Origin: Massilia solisilvae | GTDB taxonomy: Bacteria > Pseudomonadota > Gammaproteobacteria > Burkholderiales > Burkholderiaceae_D | Reading direction: 5' to 3' | Assembly: GCF_024753215.1 (NCBI RefSeq) | Contig: NZ_JANUGV010000001.1 | Span: forward strand, 1,674,001 to 1,738,000 | Length of the DNA stretch: 64,000 nt | Shown here: positions 26,493 through 37,872 of the stretch, in pieces | Numbering within the stretch: position 1 is the stretch's first letter | Layout: each line of letters begins with the position of its first letter | Notes under the pieces: generated by a model | What the model was told of the DNA's origin: nothing | What the model saw: the letters and a program-made list of their open reading frames with translations, nothing else | Databases searched by the model: none | Made by a program: the position numbers and the translations under genes

Positions 26493-27698
26493 ATGGAACT
26501 TAACACCCGCAGTGAACTGGCAGCCTCGCGCATGCCGCGCGCGATCTGGATACTCGGCTGCGTGAGCATGCTGATGGACGTGTCGTCCGAGATGATCCAG
26601 AGCCTGCTCCCACTGTTCATGGTTGGCGCGCTCGGCGCCAGCGTCCTCACCGTGGGCGTGATCGAAGGGATGGCCGAGGCGACTGCCCTGATCGTCAAGG
26701 TGTTCTCCGGTGTGCTGAGCGACTACCTTGGCAAGCGCAAGCGGCTGGCGGTGATCGGCTATGCGCTGGGCGCGTTCACCAAGCCGGTGTTCGCGATTGC
26801 GCCCACGGCCGGCGTGGTGCTCGCGGCGCGCCTGGTGGACCGTGTCGGCAAGGGCATCCGCGGCGCGCCGCGCGATGCGCTGATTGCGGACGTGACGCCG
26901 GCGGACCTGCGCGGCTCCGCGTTCGGGCTGCGCCAGGCGCTCGATACGGTCGGCGCCTTTGCCGGCCCGCTGCTGGGCGCCGGGCTCATGCTGGTGTGGG
27001 CCAACGATTACCGCGCCGTGTTCTGGCTCGCGATCGTGCCCGGATTGCTGTCGGTGGCGTTGCTGGCGTTCGGCGTGCGCGAGCCGGACGGCGCGGTCGA
27101 GGGGCCGCGCTCCAACCCGATCGCACGCGCCAACCTGGCGCGCATGCCGCGCGCGTACTGGTCGGTGGTGGCGATCGCGGCGGTCTTCACGCTCGCACGC
27201 TTTTCGCAGGCGTTCCTGGTGCTGCGCGCACAGCAGGTCGGCATCGCGGTTGCGCTGGTGCCGCTGGTGATGGTGGCGATGAACGTGGTGTACGCCGGCA
27301 GCGCCTATCCATTCGGCTGGCTGGCCGACCGGGTGCACCACGCCAAGCTGCTCAAGGGCGGACTGGTGGTGCTGGTTGCCTCCGACCTGGTGCTGGCACA
27401 TGCTGCCGGATGGGGCTCGGTGCTGGCGGGCGTGGTGCTGTGGGGCGTCCACATGGGCATGACCCAGGGGCTGTTCGCCGCGATGGTGGCGGGCGCAGCG
27501 CCGGCTGACCTGCGCGGCACCGCGTTCGGCATCTTCAACCTGGTGAGCGGCATCGCCGTGCTCGCGGCCAGCGTCGTGGCGGGCCTGCTGTGGACGCGAC
27601 TGGGGCCGGCCTTCACGTTCTACGCCGGCGCGGCGTTCGCGGTGGCGGCGCTGGCGGCATTGGCCGCGCGTCGGCCTGCGCCAGCAATGGTAGAATAG
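26493..27698 (+). CDS. MFS transporter
   Basis: Inner-membrane carrier of 401 residues with about 12 hydrophobic helices. The loop 2-3 signature is seen as [18 protein letters not shown], and the helix-4 region reads [20 protein letters not shown], typical of a broad group of proton-coupled efflux carriers. An RND or ABC partner is absent. Substrate cannot be predicted. The ribosome site is weak (GCAGGCAG); an internal ATG at 26532 is the main alternative start. Confidence 0.88.
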   Translation: MELNTRSELAASRMPRAIWILGCVSMLMDVSSEMIQSLLPLFMVGALGASVLTVGVIEGMAEATALIVKVFSGVLSDYLGKRKRLAVIGYALGAFTKPVFAIAPTAGVVLAARLVDRVGKGIRGAPRDALIADVTPADLRGSAFGLRQALDTVGAFAGPLLGAGLMLVWANDYRAVFWLAIVPGLLSVALLAFGVREPDGAVEGPRSNPIARANLARMPRAYWSVVAIAAVFTLARFSQAFLVLRAQQVGIAVALVPLVMVAMNVVYAGSAYPFGWLADRVHHAKLLKGGLVVLVASDLVLAHAAGWGSVLAGVVLWGVHMGMTQGLFAAMVAGAAPADLRGTAFGIFNLVSGIAVLAASVVAGLLWTRLGPAFTFYAGAAFAVAALAALAARRPAPAMVE

Positions 27699-27736
27699 CC
27701 GGTTATCCGAATACTTCCGCTTTCAAGGGTTTTACC

Positions 27737-29338
<1,602 letters not shown>

Positions 29339-29357
29339 ACCAATCGCCGCTTTCGCA

Positions 29358-29435
29358 CGTCGTCCCGCGAAGGGGGGACCCATAGGCCGCGTGCCTTCAG
29401 GCTCAGCATGGGTTCCCGCCTTCGCGGGAACGACG
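29358..29435. repeat. Intergenic palindromic repeat, family B, copy 2
   Basis: Starts CGTCGTCCCGCGAAGG and ends CCTTCGCGGGAACGACG, a long near-perfect inverted repeat of about 17 bases per arm. An inner pair follows (ACCCATAG on the left, CAGCATGGGT on the right). Located between ybiT and nadA on the same strand, where it could end the ybiT transcript. Confidence 0.75.
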
Positions 29436-29485
29436 GGTTGATTGAGCTGGCATTGTCAACTGTCGCAATGTGAGATCATATTGCC

Positions 29486-30619
29486 ATGAACACCCAACCC
29501 ATCAAAACCTTCGAATACGACCGTCCCGCCGCCGGTGCCGCCTGCACCGCCGAGGCTTGGGCGCGCGTGCCCGCGGCAGCCACCGCCGAGGAACGCGCCG
29601 CGCTGAAAGACCGCATCCGCCGCCTGCTCAAGGAGCGCGAGGCGGTGCTGGTCGCGCACTATTACGTGGACGCCGACCTGCAGGACCTGGCCGAGGAAAC
29701 CGGCGGCTGCGTCTCCGACTCGCTCGAAATGGCGCGCTTTGGCCGCGACCACCCGGCCAAAACCCTGGTGGTGGCCGGCGTACGCTTCATGGGCGAGACC
29801 GCGAAGATCCTCAGCCCCGAGAAAACCATCCTCATGCCCGACCTGGACGCGACCTGTTCGCTCGACCTGGGCTGCCCGGCCGACGAGTTCGCGGCGTTCT
29901 GCGACCAGCACCCGGATCGCACCGTGGTCGTGTACGCCAACACCAGCGCTGCCGTCAAGGCGCGCGCGGACTGGATGGTGACCTCGTCGATCGGCCTGGA
30001 CATCGTCAAGTACCTGCACGAGCAGGGCAAGAAGATCCTGTGGGCGCCTGACCGCCACCTGGGTGCTTACATCCAGAAGCAGACCGGCGCCGACATGCTG
30101 CTGTGGCAGGGCTCATGCCTGGTGCACGACGAATTCAAGGGCATCGAGCTCGACCTGCTGCGTGCCGAGCACCCGGACGCGAAGGTGCTGGTGCACCCCG
30201 AGTCGCCGGCTTCTGTCGTGGCGCAGGCGGACGTGGTGGGCTCGACCACCCAGCTGATCAACGCCGCGCAAACCATGGATGCGACCACGTTCATCGTGGC
30301 CACCGACAACGGCATCCTGCACAAGATGCGCATGGCCGCGCCGGGCAAGCACTTCATCGAAGCGCCGACCGCGGGCAACAGCGCCACTTGCAAGAGCTGC
30401 GCGCACTGCCCGTGGATGGCCATGAACGGCCTGCAGAACCTGGTCGAGGTGCTCGAAAGCGGCAAGAACGAAATCCACGTCGATCCTGAAATCGGCCGCC
30501 AGGCCAAGCGCGCGATCGACCGCATGCTCGATTTCGCGGCGGCCAAGAAAGCCAAGGCGCTGCCGACCGGCGCGCTGGAACAGGAATGCAAACTTTTTTC
30601 GGGGATCGGTCCGGCATGA
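29486..30619 (+). CDS. nadA: Quinolinate synthase A
   Basis: Condenses iminoaspartate with dihydroxyacetone phosphate to quinolinate using a [4Fe-4S] cluster. 377 residues, with about 30 extra at the N-terminus compared with E. coli NadA. Cluster cysteines are visible in [18 protein letters not shown] and the C-terminal [10 protein letters not shown]. Substrate residues of [18 protein letters not shown] are conserved. Its ATGA end overlaps nadC, so the two consecutive steps of NAD synthesis are co-translated; nadB, which supplies the substrate, is 3 kb away on the other strand. Confidence 0.96.
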   Translation: MNTQPIKTFEYDRPAAGAACTAEAWARVPAAATAEERAALKDRIRRLLKEREAVLVAHYYVDADLQDLAEETGGCVSDSLEMARFGRDHPAKTLVVAGVRFMGETAKILSPEKTILMPDLDATCSLDLGCPADEFAAFCDQHPDRTVVVYANTSAAVKARADWMVTSSIGLDIVKYLHEQGKKILWAPDRHLGAYIQKQTGADMLLWQGSCLVHDEFKGIELDLLRAEHPDAKVLVHPESPASVVAQADVVGSTTQLINAAQTMDATTFIVATDNGILHKMRMAAPGKHFIEAPTAGNSATCKSCAHCPWMAMNGLQNLVEVLESGKNEIHVDPEIGRQAKRAIDRMLDFAAAKKAKALPTGALEQECKLFSGIGPA

Positions 30620-31482
30620 GCAACCTGAAGAATCCGCATGACCAGTTCAGCGACAAGCTGCAGTCGGCGTTCGAGCAGAACATCCTGGCCGCGCTGCTGG
30701 AAGACGTGGGCACGGGCGATGTCACCGGCCGGCTGGTGCCGGGCGACACGCGCGTGCAGGCGCGCGTGATCGTGCGCGAGCAGGCCGTGCTTTGCGGCGC
30801 CCCGTGGTTCGAAGGGCTGATGCTCGCGGTCGACCAGGACATCGAGATCGACTGGAAGTATGCCGAGGGCGACCTGATGGCGGCCGACAGCGTGGTGTGC
30901 ACGATCGAGGGTTCGCCGCGTTCGCTGCTGACTGCGGAGCGTGGCGCGCTTAATTTCATGCAGTTGCTGTCGGGCGTGGCCAGCGCCACGCGCCGGTACG
31001 TCGATGCGATCGCCGGCACCAAGGCAAAGATCCTCGACACGCGCAAGACGCTGCCGGGACTGCGCCAGGCGCAGAAGTATGCGGTGCGCGTGGGCGGCGG
31101 CGAGAACCAGCGCATGGCGCTGTACGACGGCATCCTGATCAAGGAAAACCACATCGCCGCGGCGGGCGGCATCACGAATGCGCTGCTGGCGGCGGCCGCA
31201 CTCAACGCGGGCGTGCCGGTGCAGATCGAGGTCGAGAGCCTGGATGAGCTGCGCGAGGCGCTGGCGGCGGGCGCAAGCTCGGTTTTGCTGGATAACTTCG
31301 ACCTGGCGATGATGCGCGAGGCGGTTGCAGTCAACGCCGGCAGGGCGCTGCTGGAAGCATCCGGCGGCATCAACATGGACACGGTGCGGGCGATTGCCGA
31401 GACGGGCGTGGACCGCATTTCGATCGGCAGCCTGACCAAGGATGTGCGCGCGACGGATTACTCGTTGCGCGTGATTGGCTGA
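30616..31482 (+). CDS. nadC: Nicotinate-nucleotide diphosphorylase (carboxylating)
   Basis: Quinolinate phosphoribosyltransferase of 288 residues, making nicotinate mononucleotide from quinolinate and PRPP. Conserved [19 protein letters not shown] and [19 protein letters not shown] motifs are complete. The ATG overlaps the nadA TGA by 4 bp. The frame opens 30 bases earlier but those codons lie in nadA without a ribosome site. Confidence 0.96.
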   Translation: MSNLKNPHDQFSDKLQSAFEQNILAALLEDVGTGDVTGRLVPGDTRVQARVIVREQAVLCGAPWFEGLMLAVDQDIEIDWKYAEGDLMAADSVVCTIEGSPRSLLTAERGALNFMQLLSGVASATRRYVDAIAGTKAKILDTRKTLPGLRQAQKYAVRVGGGENQRMALYDGILIKENHIAAAGGITNALLAAAALNAGVPVQIEVESLDELREALAAGASSVLLDNFDLAMMREAVAVNAGRALLEASGGINMDTVRAIAETGVDRISIGSLTKDVRATDYSLRVIG

Positions 31483-31504
31483 GTCGTTACGATCCACTGT
31501 AGCA

Positions 31505-31587
31505 CGTCATCCCGGCGGCGCCGGGATGCATGCATCGTTAGCTGCTTCGGATAGTCAGCATGGGTCCCGGCGTTCGCCGGGACGACG
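31505..31587. repeat. Intergenic palindromic repeat, family B, copy 3
   Basis: Starts CGTCATCCCGGCGGCGCCGGGATGCATGC and ends GCATGGGTCCCGGCGTTCGCCGGGACGACG. Each end is a hairpin and the two ends pair with each other. It sits between nadC and the convergent hydrolase gene and probably works as a two-way terminator. Confidence 0.72.
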
Positions 31588-31602
31588 ACCGGCGGCGGTG
31601 GC

Positions 31603-32649
31603 TCAGACCCCGCTCTCGCTGGCACGCGCCAGCGCTTCAGCGCGCGGGTTGCGGATCTGGACCGGTTCTCCCACCTTGGCGGCCATGGCGTCGATTGCCT
31701 CCAGCACCTTTTCCGGATGGGCGTAGTGCGTCATGTGGCCCACGCCCGGCTCCAGCGTCAGTTCGCCTTCCGGCACCCGTTCGCTCAGACGCTCGGAGTT
31801 GTGGCTGAAATCGGCCATCTTGTCGCGCGTGCCGGCGATGAGCGCGACCGGCACTTTCAGCTCCGGATACCGCCTGGCCAGCGCCATGGCGGCCGGCACC
31901 ATGAGCGCGCTGTCGGCGGCAACCGCGCGCAACTGCTTTGGACGCACCATCATCCACGCGGGCATGTCCCAAAAGCGCTGCGGCACCGGCTGCGGCGAGA
32001 ACATGAACTTGGCCATCAGCGGCCAGCGCAGGCGCCAGAGCAAGGGCGACACCGTGTAGCGCAGCAGGTCGCCCAGGATCGGGATCGCGGGCGTGGACAA
32101 CATCGGCACGTCCAGCCGCAGGCTCGGATAGTAGTAGCCCGACAGCAGGACCAGCCCACGCACGAAATCGGGCACGTCCAGCGCCATCGACAGCGCCACC
32201 AGCGTGCCCCAGGAGTGGCCGACGACCAGCGCCGAGTCCACGCCCATTTCCTGCAGCGCGTGGTGGATCAGGCGCGCTTGCGCCTGCGGGGTCCAGACCG
32301 TCGAGCGTGGCCGCTCGCTGTAGCCGTAGCCGGGCCGGTCGAACGCAATGACCCGGTAGCGTTCGGCCGCGCGGCCCACGAGGCCGCTGTGGTCGTAATC
32401 GTCCGAGCTCACCATGTTGCCGTGCAGGAGAACCAGCACCGGCCCCTGGCCGCGTTCGGTGTAGTGCAGGCGCACGCCATCGACCTCGATGAACTTGCCC
32501 TGTGGTGGGTGCTCGCGCTCGACCTGGCGGGTCTTGGCGCGCACATACAGGAACGAGGCCGCCAGGCCCACGCCGGCCAGCAGGGCGGCGTTGCGCCAGC
32601 CGTTTGCGCGGGCGGCGCGCGGCAACATGCTGCTCATGGATTCGCTCAC
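31603..32649 (-). CDS. Membrane-anchored alpha/beta hydrolase
   Basis: Protein of 348 residues with one N-terminal membrane helix (about 18-36, AALLAGVGLAASFLYV) and a periplasmic or cytoplasmic alpha/beta-hydrolase domain. Oxyanion motif LLHGNMVSSDDY, nucleophile GHSWG with Ser146, acid in AGTRDKMADF, and His in GVGHMTHY. GTG start at 32649 has AGGAGG six bases upstream and overlaps the sirtuin stop, so the pair is co-translated. Substrate unknown; could be an acyl esterase. The link to a deacylase gene is suggestive only. Confidence 0.85.
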   Translation of the reverse strand: MSESMSSMLPRAARANGWRNAALLAGVGLAASFLYVRAKTRQVEREHPPQGKFIEVDGVRLHYTERGQGPVLVLLHGNMVSSDDYDHSGLVGRAAERYRVIAFDRPGYGYSERPRSTVWTPQAQARLIHHALQEMGVDSALVVGHSWGTLVALSMALDVPDFVRGLVLLSGYYYPSLRLDVPMLSTPAIPILGDLLRYTVSPLLWRLRWPLMAKFMFSPQPVPQRFWDMPAWMMVRPKQLRAVAADSALMVPAAMALARRYPELKVPVALIAGTRDKMADFSHNSERLSERVPEGELTLEPGVGHMTHYAHPEKVLEAIDAMAAKVGEPVQIRNPRAEALARASESGV

Positions 32650-33542
32650 AGTACTCCTCCTGGTGTGTGGTCGGGTGTGGTGACGCCTGCAGGTTTCCTG
32701 AGTTGTAACAGCTGGGGTACGAGCGGCAGGATGCGCTCGGCCGATTCCTCGATCTTGAGGCCGATCAGGTGGTCGGCGCGCGTGCGGCCGAGGTTGAGGG
32801 CGGCAATCGGCTTGCCTTGCTCGGCGGCCAGGCGGCAGAAGCGGTAGCCGGAATACACCATCAACGACGAGCCGACCACCAGCAGCGCGTCGGCCGCCTC
32901 CATCTGCGCGAGGGCACAGGCGGTGCGCGCGGTCGGGATGCCATCGCCGAAGAACACCACGTCAGGCTGCAGCGTGCCGCCGCAGTGCACGCAGGCGGGC
33001 AGGCGGAAGTGCTCTAGCGCCTCGGGTTCAAGGTCGGCGTCGCCATCGGGCAGCGGCGTAGCCAGCGCGGCGGCCACTTCGGGATTAGCTTCCAGCAGCT
33101 GGGCCTGGACGAAGGCGCGCGGGAAGCGGGCCTGGCAGGACAGGCAGAGCACGTGGTGGATGTTGCCGTGCAGTTCAAGCACGGCGTGGCTGCCGGCCTG
33201 CTGGTGCAGGCCGTCCACGTTTTGCGTCAACAGCGCGCCAATGCGCCCGTTTGCCTCGAGCATGGCAAGCGCGCGGTGGCCGGTATTGGGCTGCGCCCTG
33301 GCCAGCGTGGGCCAGCCGACCATGCTGCGCGCCCAGTAGCGGCGCTGCACCGCGGGCGAGCGCCGAAATTCCGGTCCCTGGATCGGCTGCCTGCCGCGGC
33401 GGTTGCCGTCGCGGTCGCGGTAATCGGGAATGCCGGACGCGGTCGATAGCCCGGCCCCGGTCAGCACCAGCGCGTTGGCATGCCTTGCGAGGAAATCCGC
33501 CAGCGCGCCCGCGTGGTCGTGAACGGTGAAACCTTCGGCCAT
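32646..33542 (-). CDS. NAD-dependent protein deacylase, sirtuin family
   Basis: Sir2-type lysine deacylase of 298 residues, consuming NAD+. NAD-binding GAGLSTASGIPDYRD at 29-43, QNVDGLH at 107-113, catalytic His125 in LELHGN, and a zinc ribbon Cys133/Cys136 and Cys184/Cys187 are complete. The inserted segment around 140-180 is longer than in CobB and resembles the SirTM or class II bacterial type. AAGGAG-like GAGGAG upstream fixes the start. First gene of a two-gene unit with the membrane-anchored hydrolase, sitting between nadAC and nadB. Confidence 0.92.
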   Translation of the reverse strand: MAEGFTVHDHAGALADFLARHANALVLTGAGLSTASGIPDYRDRDGNRRGRQPIQGPEFRRSPAVQRRYWARSMVGWPTLARAQPNTGHRALAMLEANGRIGALLTQNVDGLHQQAGSHAVLELHGNIHHVLCLSCQARFPRAFVQAQLLEANPEVAAALATPLPDGDADLEPEALEHFRLPACVHCGGTLQPDVVFFGDGIPTARTACALAQMEAADALLVVGSSLMVYSGYRFCRLAAEQGKPIAALNLGRTRADHLIGLKIEESAERILPLVPQLLQLRKPAGVTTPDHTPGGVL

Positions 33543-33625
33543 CGTGTTACTCCTCTCATCTGATGGGATCGTAACATCGTTGCCCGAGCGACCAGAACAC
33601 CTTTCCTGTCGATATGAAACAGCGC

Positions 33626-34528
33626 TCAGCGCTGGCGCGAGGACCAGGCGATGCCGCCGACGATCAGCAGGAACGCGAGCGCGTGGTAAAGATGCGGCGG
33701 CTCGCCCAGCAGGGCCGAGCTGAAGAGCGCGGTGAACAGCGGCGTGAGGTTGATGAAGAAGGCGCCGATGTTGGGGCCGGCGCGCATCACGCCCGCGCCC
33801 CAGCAGCGCATGGCCACGATGGCCGGCCCGATGGCGACGTAGGCCAGCGCCGCGATGACCGGCCAGCTCCACGCGATGTGAATGCCGGAAAGCGCCCATT
33901 CGGCGCCGGTGGCCGCGGCCGACCACAGCACGCCATAGCCGACCTGCACCAGCAGGAACGCGGCCCAGTCCGCGCGCAGCGCCGGTGCGTCGGCTTTTTG
34001 CAGCAGCATCCAGCTGTAGAACGACCAGGCGATGGTCGCGAGGATGGTGTACAGGTCACCCACTACCAGCCGCAGCGCCGCCAGCTGCTGCCAGTCGCCG
34101 CGCGAGAGCACCACCAGCACGCCGGCGATCGACAGGATCGCGCCGGCCACCTGGCGCGGGCGCACCGGTACCTTGAAGAAGTAGCGGCCCACCAGCATCA
34201 TCCACACGGGCATGCCGGATGCGACCAGGGTCACGTTGATCGGCGTGGAGGTGTGCAGGGCCAGGTACAGCAGCGAGTTGTAGGTGCCAACGCCCAGCAG
34301 GCCGAGCAAGCTGTAGCGGCGCCAGTTGGCCAGCACCCCGCTGCCTTGCGCGAACGCCGCGCGGCCCAGCGGCAGCAGCACCACCATCGCGATGGCCCAG
34401 CGCAGCAGGTTCAGCGTCATCGGCGGCACCGCGTCGCGCACCAGGCGGCCGACCACGGCGTTGCCGGCCCAGAGGATCGGCGACACGGTGAGCAGCGCGA
34501 TGGTCGACAGGGACAGGTTACGGTTCAT
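33626..34528 (-). CDS. EamA/DMT family transporter
   Basis: Inner-membrane protein of 300 residues with ten hydrophobic helices in two EamA halves (first about 10-140, second about 155-290). It opens IALLTVSPILWAGNAVVGRL, a typical EamA start with a WAGN motif. Members export amino acids or other small metabolites. ATG 34528 chosen at the natural N-terminus; upstream codons are not convincing. Stands alone. Confidence 0.88.
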   Translation of the reverse strand: MNRNLSLSTIALLTVSPILWAGNAVVGRLVRDAVPPMTLNLLRWAIAMVVLLPLGRAAFAQGSGVLANWRRYSLLGLLGVGTYNSLLYLALHTSTPINVTLVASGMPVWMMLVGRYFFKVPVRPRQVAGAILSIAGVLVVLSRGDWQQLAALRLVVGDLYTILATIAWSFYSWMLLQKADAPALRADWAAFLLVQVGYGVLWSAAATGAEWALSGIHIAWSWPVIAALAYVAIGPAIVAMRCWGAGVMRAGPNIGAFFINLTPLFTALFSSALLGEPPHLYHALAFLLIVGGIAWSSRQR

Positions 34529-34665
34529 TCTTGTGAAATGAGACGAACAAGGAACGCCTTGTGGGCAACCCGGCATTGTGAGCGATGGGCGGGCGCGCCG
34601 TCCATGATCTGGTTCAGGTTGGCGTGGGCCCGTCCTCCGCGCCGCAGGCGATCATCCTCGGCATC

Positions 34666-34706
34666 TCCCGGCTCTGGCCGGGAGTCCGATCCCGGCAGCG
34701 CCGGGA
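34666..34706. repeat. Pair of short hairpins after nadB
   Basis: Two adjacent stems: TCCCGGCTCTGGCCGGGA at 34666-34683 and TCCCGGCAGCGCCGGGA at 34690-34706. They lie just past the nadB stop. The stems share the CCCGG/CCGGG core of family B repeats but lack the outer arms, so this could be a degraded copy or a terminator. Confidence 0.45.
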
Positions 34707-34716
34707 ACAATGTGCG

Positions 34717-36345
34717 TTAGCGTCGCGGTGGCGTGAGCACCGAGGGCAGCGCCTTGGGCAGGGTGTCCGGATAGTCGCGCGAGTAGTGCAGGCCGCGGCT
34801 CTCCTTGCGCGACAGCGCCGAATTGACGATCAGCTCGGCCACGGCAACCAGGTTGCGCAGCTCGAGCAGGTCGGGCGTGATGCGGAAGTTGCGGTAGTAC
34901 TCGTCGATCTCGCCGCGCAGCAGCGAGATGCGGTGCTGTGCGCGCTCCAGGCGCTTGGTGGTGCGCACGATCCCCACATAGTTCCACATGAAGCGGCGCA
35001 GCTCGTCCCAGTTGTGGGCGATGACCACTTCCTCATCGGCGTTGGTGACGCGGCTCTCGTCCCATGCCGGCAGGGCCGGTGCTTCCCTGGACGGCATGGC
35101 AGCGATCTGCTGGGCGCAGGCACGGCCGACCACCAGGCATTCGAGCAGCGAATTGCTGGCCAGGCGGTTGGCGCCGTGCAGGCCGGTGCAGGCGGTCTCG
35201 CCCACCGCGTACAGGCCCGGGATGTCGGTGCGCCCGGCCAGGTCCGTGACCACGCCGCCGCAGGTGAAGTGCACCGCCGGCACCACCGGAATCGGCTGCC
35301 TGGTGATGTCGATGCCCAGCTCGAGGCAGCGCGCGTAGATGGTCGGGAAGTGCTCCTGGATGAAATCGGCGCTCTGGTGGCTGATGTCCAGGTGGACGTA
35401 GTCCAGGCCGCGCTTTTTCATTTCGAAGTCGATCGCGCGCGCCACCACGTCGCGCGGGGCCAGCTCGCCACGCTCGTCGTGCGCGGGCATGAAGCGGGTG
35501 CCAGCGGCGGCGCCGGCTTCGGGCGGCAACTTGAGCAGGCCGCCTTCGCCACGCACCGCCTCGCTGATCAGGAACGACTTGGCGTAGGGGTGGTACAGGC
35601 AGGTCGGGTGGAACTGGATGAATTCCATGTTGGCCACGCGGCAGCCGGCGCGCCAGGCCATCGCGATGCCGTCGCCGGTGGCGGTGTCGGGGTTGGTGGT
35701 GTACAGGTACACCTTGCCGGCGCCGCCGGTGGCCAGCACGGTGTGCTCGGCCTCGAAGGTCATCACCTTGCCGCTTTTTTCGTCCTGTACGTACAGGCCG
35801 TGGCAGCGCGGCTGGCCCACCAGGTGTGGCGCGCCGCCTTGGACGCCCTTGCCGGTCAGCTTGTCGGAGGTGATCACGTCGATCGCGCAGTGGTGCTCGA
35901 ACAGCGAGATGTTCGGGTGCGCGCGCACCTTCTGCTCGAGCGTCACCTGCACCGCGTGGCCGGTGGCGTCGGCAGCGTGGATGATGCGTCGCTGGCTGTG
36001 GCCGCCCTCGCGGGTCAGGTGGAAGCCCAGCTCGGCGGTCTCGTCACGGGTGAAGGGCACGCCTTGCGCGATCAGCCATTCGATCGCGGCGCGGCCGTGC
36101 TCGACGATGTAGCGGGTGGCCGCCTCGTCGCACAAGCCGGCGCCGGCCACCAGCGTGTCGGCGATATGCTGGTCGTGGCTGTCGCCGGAATCGAGCACCG
36201 CGGCGATGCCGCCTTGCGCCCAGTTGCTGGCGCCGTCAAGCAGCGCTTTTTTGGAGATGACCGCGACCTTGCGCGTCTCGGCCAGGTGCAGAGCCACCGA
36301 CAGGCCGGCCAGGCCGCTGCCGACGATGGCGACGTCGAATTTCAT
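34717..36345 (-). CDS. nadB: L-aspartate oxidase
   Basis: First enzyme of de novo NAD synthesis, oxidising L-aspartate to iminoaspartate with FAD. 542 residues. FAD motif [15 protein letters not shown] near the start, [11 protein letters not shown], and the capping-domain [23 protein letters not shown] followed by [14 protein letters not shown] are all present. A TATAGT-like -10 lies about 30 bases upstream (36375-36380, minus strand). Supplies the NadA substrate although it is transcribed separately from nadAC. Confidence 0.96.
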   Translation of the reverse strand: MKFDVAIVGSGLAGLSVALHLAETRKVAVISKKALLDGASNWAQGGIAAVLDSGDSHDQHIADTLVAGAGLCDEAATRYIVEHGRAAIEWLIAQGVPFTRDETAELGFHLTREGGHSQRRIIHAADATGHAVQVTLEQKVRAHPNISLFEHHCAIDVITSDKLTGKGVQGGAPHLVGQPRCHGLYVQDEKSGKVMTFEAEHTVLATGGAGKVYLYTTNPDTATGDGIAMAWRAGCRVANMEFIQFHPTCLYHPYAKSFLISEAVRGEGGLLKLPPEAGAAAGTRFMPAHDERGELAPRDVVARAIDFEMKKRGLDYVHLDISHQSADFIQEHFPTIYARCLELGIDITRQPIPVVPAVHFTCGGVVTDLAGRTDIPGLYAVGETACTGLHGANRLASNSLLECLVVGRACAQQIAAMPSREAPALPAWDESRVTNADEEVVIAHNWDELRRFMWNYVGIVRTTKRLERAQHRISLLRGEIDEYYRNFRITPDLLELRNLVAVAELIVNSALSRKESRGLHYSRDYPDTLPKALPSVLTPPRR

Positions 36346-36517
36346 GTTAGTACGCAGTTTTGGACAGAAGCATCACTATAGACGATTTGGCGCACGCTCG
36401 CCCAGTCACCATCGGCAGGAAAAGTTGCTAACAGTCAATATTGCGGTCAAGGAGTTGCGCCATCATCCCCCTGCAGGCTGCGGGCACCGCCCCGGCCGGC
36501 AGCGGGAGGAGGCAGGG

Positions 36518-37867
36518 ATGGCAAAGCGGAAACTGCTGGTGGTGGAGGGCGATGCGGAGCTGCGACGCGCGTTGCGGCTGCACTTCGAGCACCTCGAGGT
36601 GGTGGTGGCCGACTCGCGCGAGACCGCGCTGGCGCAGGTGCGCCGGCACGAGCCGCCCGCGGTGCTGCTCGACCTGTGCCTGCCGCCCGAGCCGGAGGTT
36701 ACGGTCGAGGGCCTGGCCGCGCTGCGCCAGATTCTGTCCGAGGCGCCGGACACCAAGGTGGTGGTGCTGGCCCCGGGCAGGGATCATGCCAGTGCGCTGG
36801 AAGCGATCGGCAGCGGCGCCTACGACGTGCACCACAAGCCGTGCGACCTGGCGTTGCTGTCGCTGGTGGTCGAGCGTGCCGCCGTGCTGTACGCATTGCA
36901 GCAGGAGCACCGCCGCACGCAGCAGCTGGCGCCGGATTCGCCGCTGGCGGGCATCGTATCGCGCGACGCGGCCATGCTCAAGCTGTGCCGCGACGTGGAG
37001 CGCGTGGCGCCGACCGCCGCCACCGTCATGCTGCTGGGCGAATCGGGCAGCGGTAAGGAGCTGGTGGCGCGCGCGCTGCACCGCATGAGCGGGCGGGCTG
37101 ACGCGCGCTTCGTGGCCATTAACTGTGCCGCGATTCCCGGTGACCTGCTCGAGAGCGAGCTGTTCGGGCATGAAAAGGGCGCCTTCACCGGCGCGGGCCA
37201 GCAGACCCTGGGCAAGATCGAGATGGCCAGCGGCGGTACCTTTTTCCTGGACGAGGTGGGCGACATGGCGCTTGCGCTGCAGGCCAAGCTGCTGCGCTTC
37301 GTGCAGGAGCGCGTGATCGAACGGGTGGGCGGGCGCGCCGAGATCGCGGTGGACGTGCGCATCGTGTGCGCCACGCACCAGGACCTGAAGGCGCTGGTGG
37401 CGCGCGGGGCATTTCGCGAGGACCTGTACTACCGGCTATCGGAGATCGTGCTGGCGATTCCGGCCCTGCGCGAGCGCGTCGGCGACTGCGCGCTGCTGGC
37501 GCACCACTTTCGCAACCTGTGGAGCGCGCGTACCGGACGCGTGCCGATGCGGTTCACCGACGAGGCGGTGGCGGCGATCGAGGCTTATCGTTGGCCGGGC
37601 AATGTGCGCGAGCTGGAAAACTGCATCAAGCGGGCCGTGATCATGGCGGACGGACCGTTGATCGGCGCCAGCGACCTCGGCTTGCCGCTGCCCGGGCAGC
37701 CCGGACCGGACGTCAATCTGCGCCGGGCGCGCGCTGCGGCCGAGTACCAGGCAATGGTGTGCGCGCTGGCACGGGCGGACGGCAACATCGCGCGCGCCGC
37801 AGAGCTGATGGGGGTGTCACGCCCGACCGTGTACGACCTGATGCATTACCACGGGATACGCGGGTGA
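36518..37867 (+). CDS. prsR: PrsR-like sigma-54 response regulator (PEP-CTERM type)
   Basis: Transcription activator of 449 residues: receiver (1-120), AAA+ sigma-54 interaction domain (about 140-370) and Fis-type helix-turn-helix at the end (ARAAELMGVSRPTVYDLM). The receiver resembles PEP-CTERM-box regulators (HEPPAVLLDLCLPPEPE with acceptor Asp52; APDTKVVVLAPG; YDVHHKPCD). Walker A GESGSGKE, the sigma-54 loop GAFTGA (about 221-226) and Walker B FFLDEVGDM are intact. Departures: VEGD instead of VEDD, and Ala for the switch Thr/Ser. The partner kinase PrsK is absent here. Ribosome site GGGAGGAGG. Placed next to the exosortase-type locus it may control; I found no convincing -24/-12 promoter nearby. 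Confidence 0.82.
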   Translation: MAKRKLLVVEGDAELRRALRLHFEHLEVVVADSRETALAQVRRHEPPAVLLDLCLPPEPEVTVEGLAALRQILSEAPDTKVVVLAPGRDHASALEAIGSGAYDVHHKPCDLALLSLVVERAAVLYALQQEHRRTQQLAPDSPLAGIVSRDAAMLKLCRDVERVAPTAATVMLLGESGSGKELVARALHRMSGRADARFVAINCAAIPGDLLESELFGHEKGAFTGAGQQTLGKIEMASGGTFFLDEVGDMALALQAKLLRFVQERVIERVGGRAEIAVDVRIVCATHQDLKALVARGAFREDLYYRLSEIVLAIPALRERVGDCALLAHHFRNLWSARTGRVPMRFTDEAVAAIEAYRWPGNVRELENCIKRAVIMADGPLIGASDLGLPLPGQPGPDVNLRRARAAAEYQAMVCALARADGNIARAAELMGVSRPTVYDLMHYHGIRG

Positions 37868-37872
37868 ACGCG

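Noticed and set aside
36346..36517. Sigma-54 promoter near the PrsR-like regulator
   Set aside because: GG and GC dinucleotides occur but not at the required ten-base spacing with the TGGC/TTGC context; the 39516-39775 and 45392-45717 gaps were checked with the same result.
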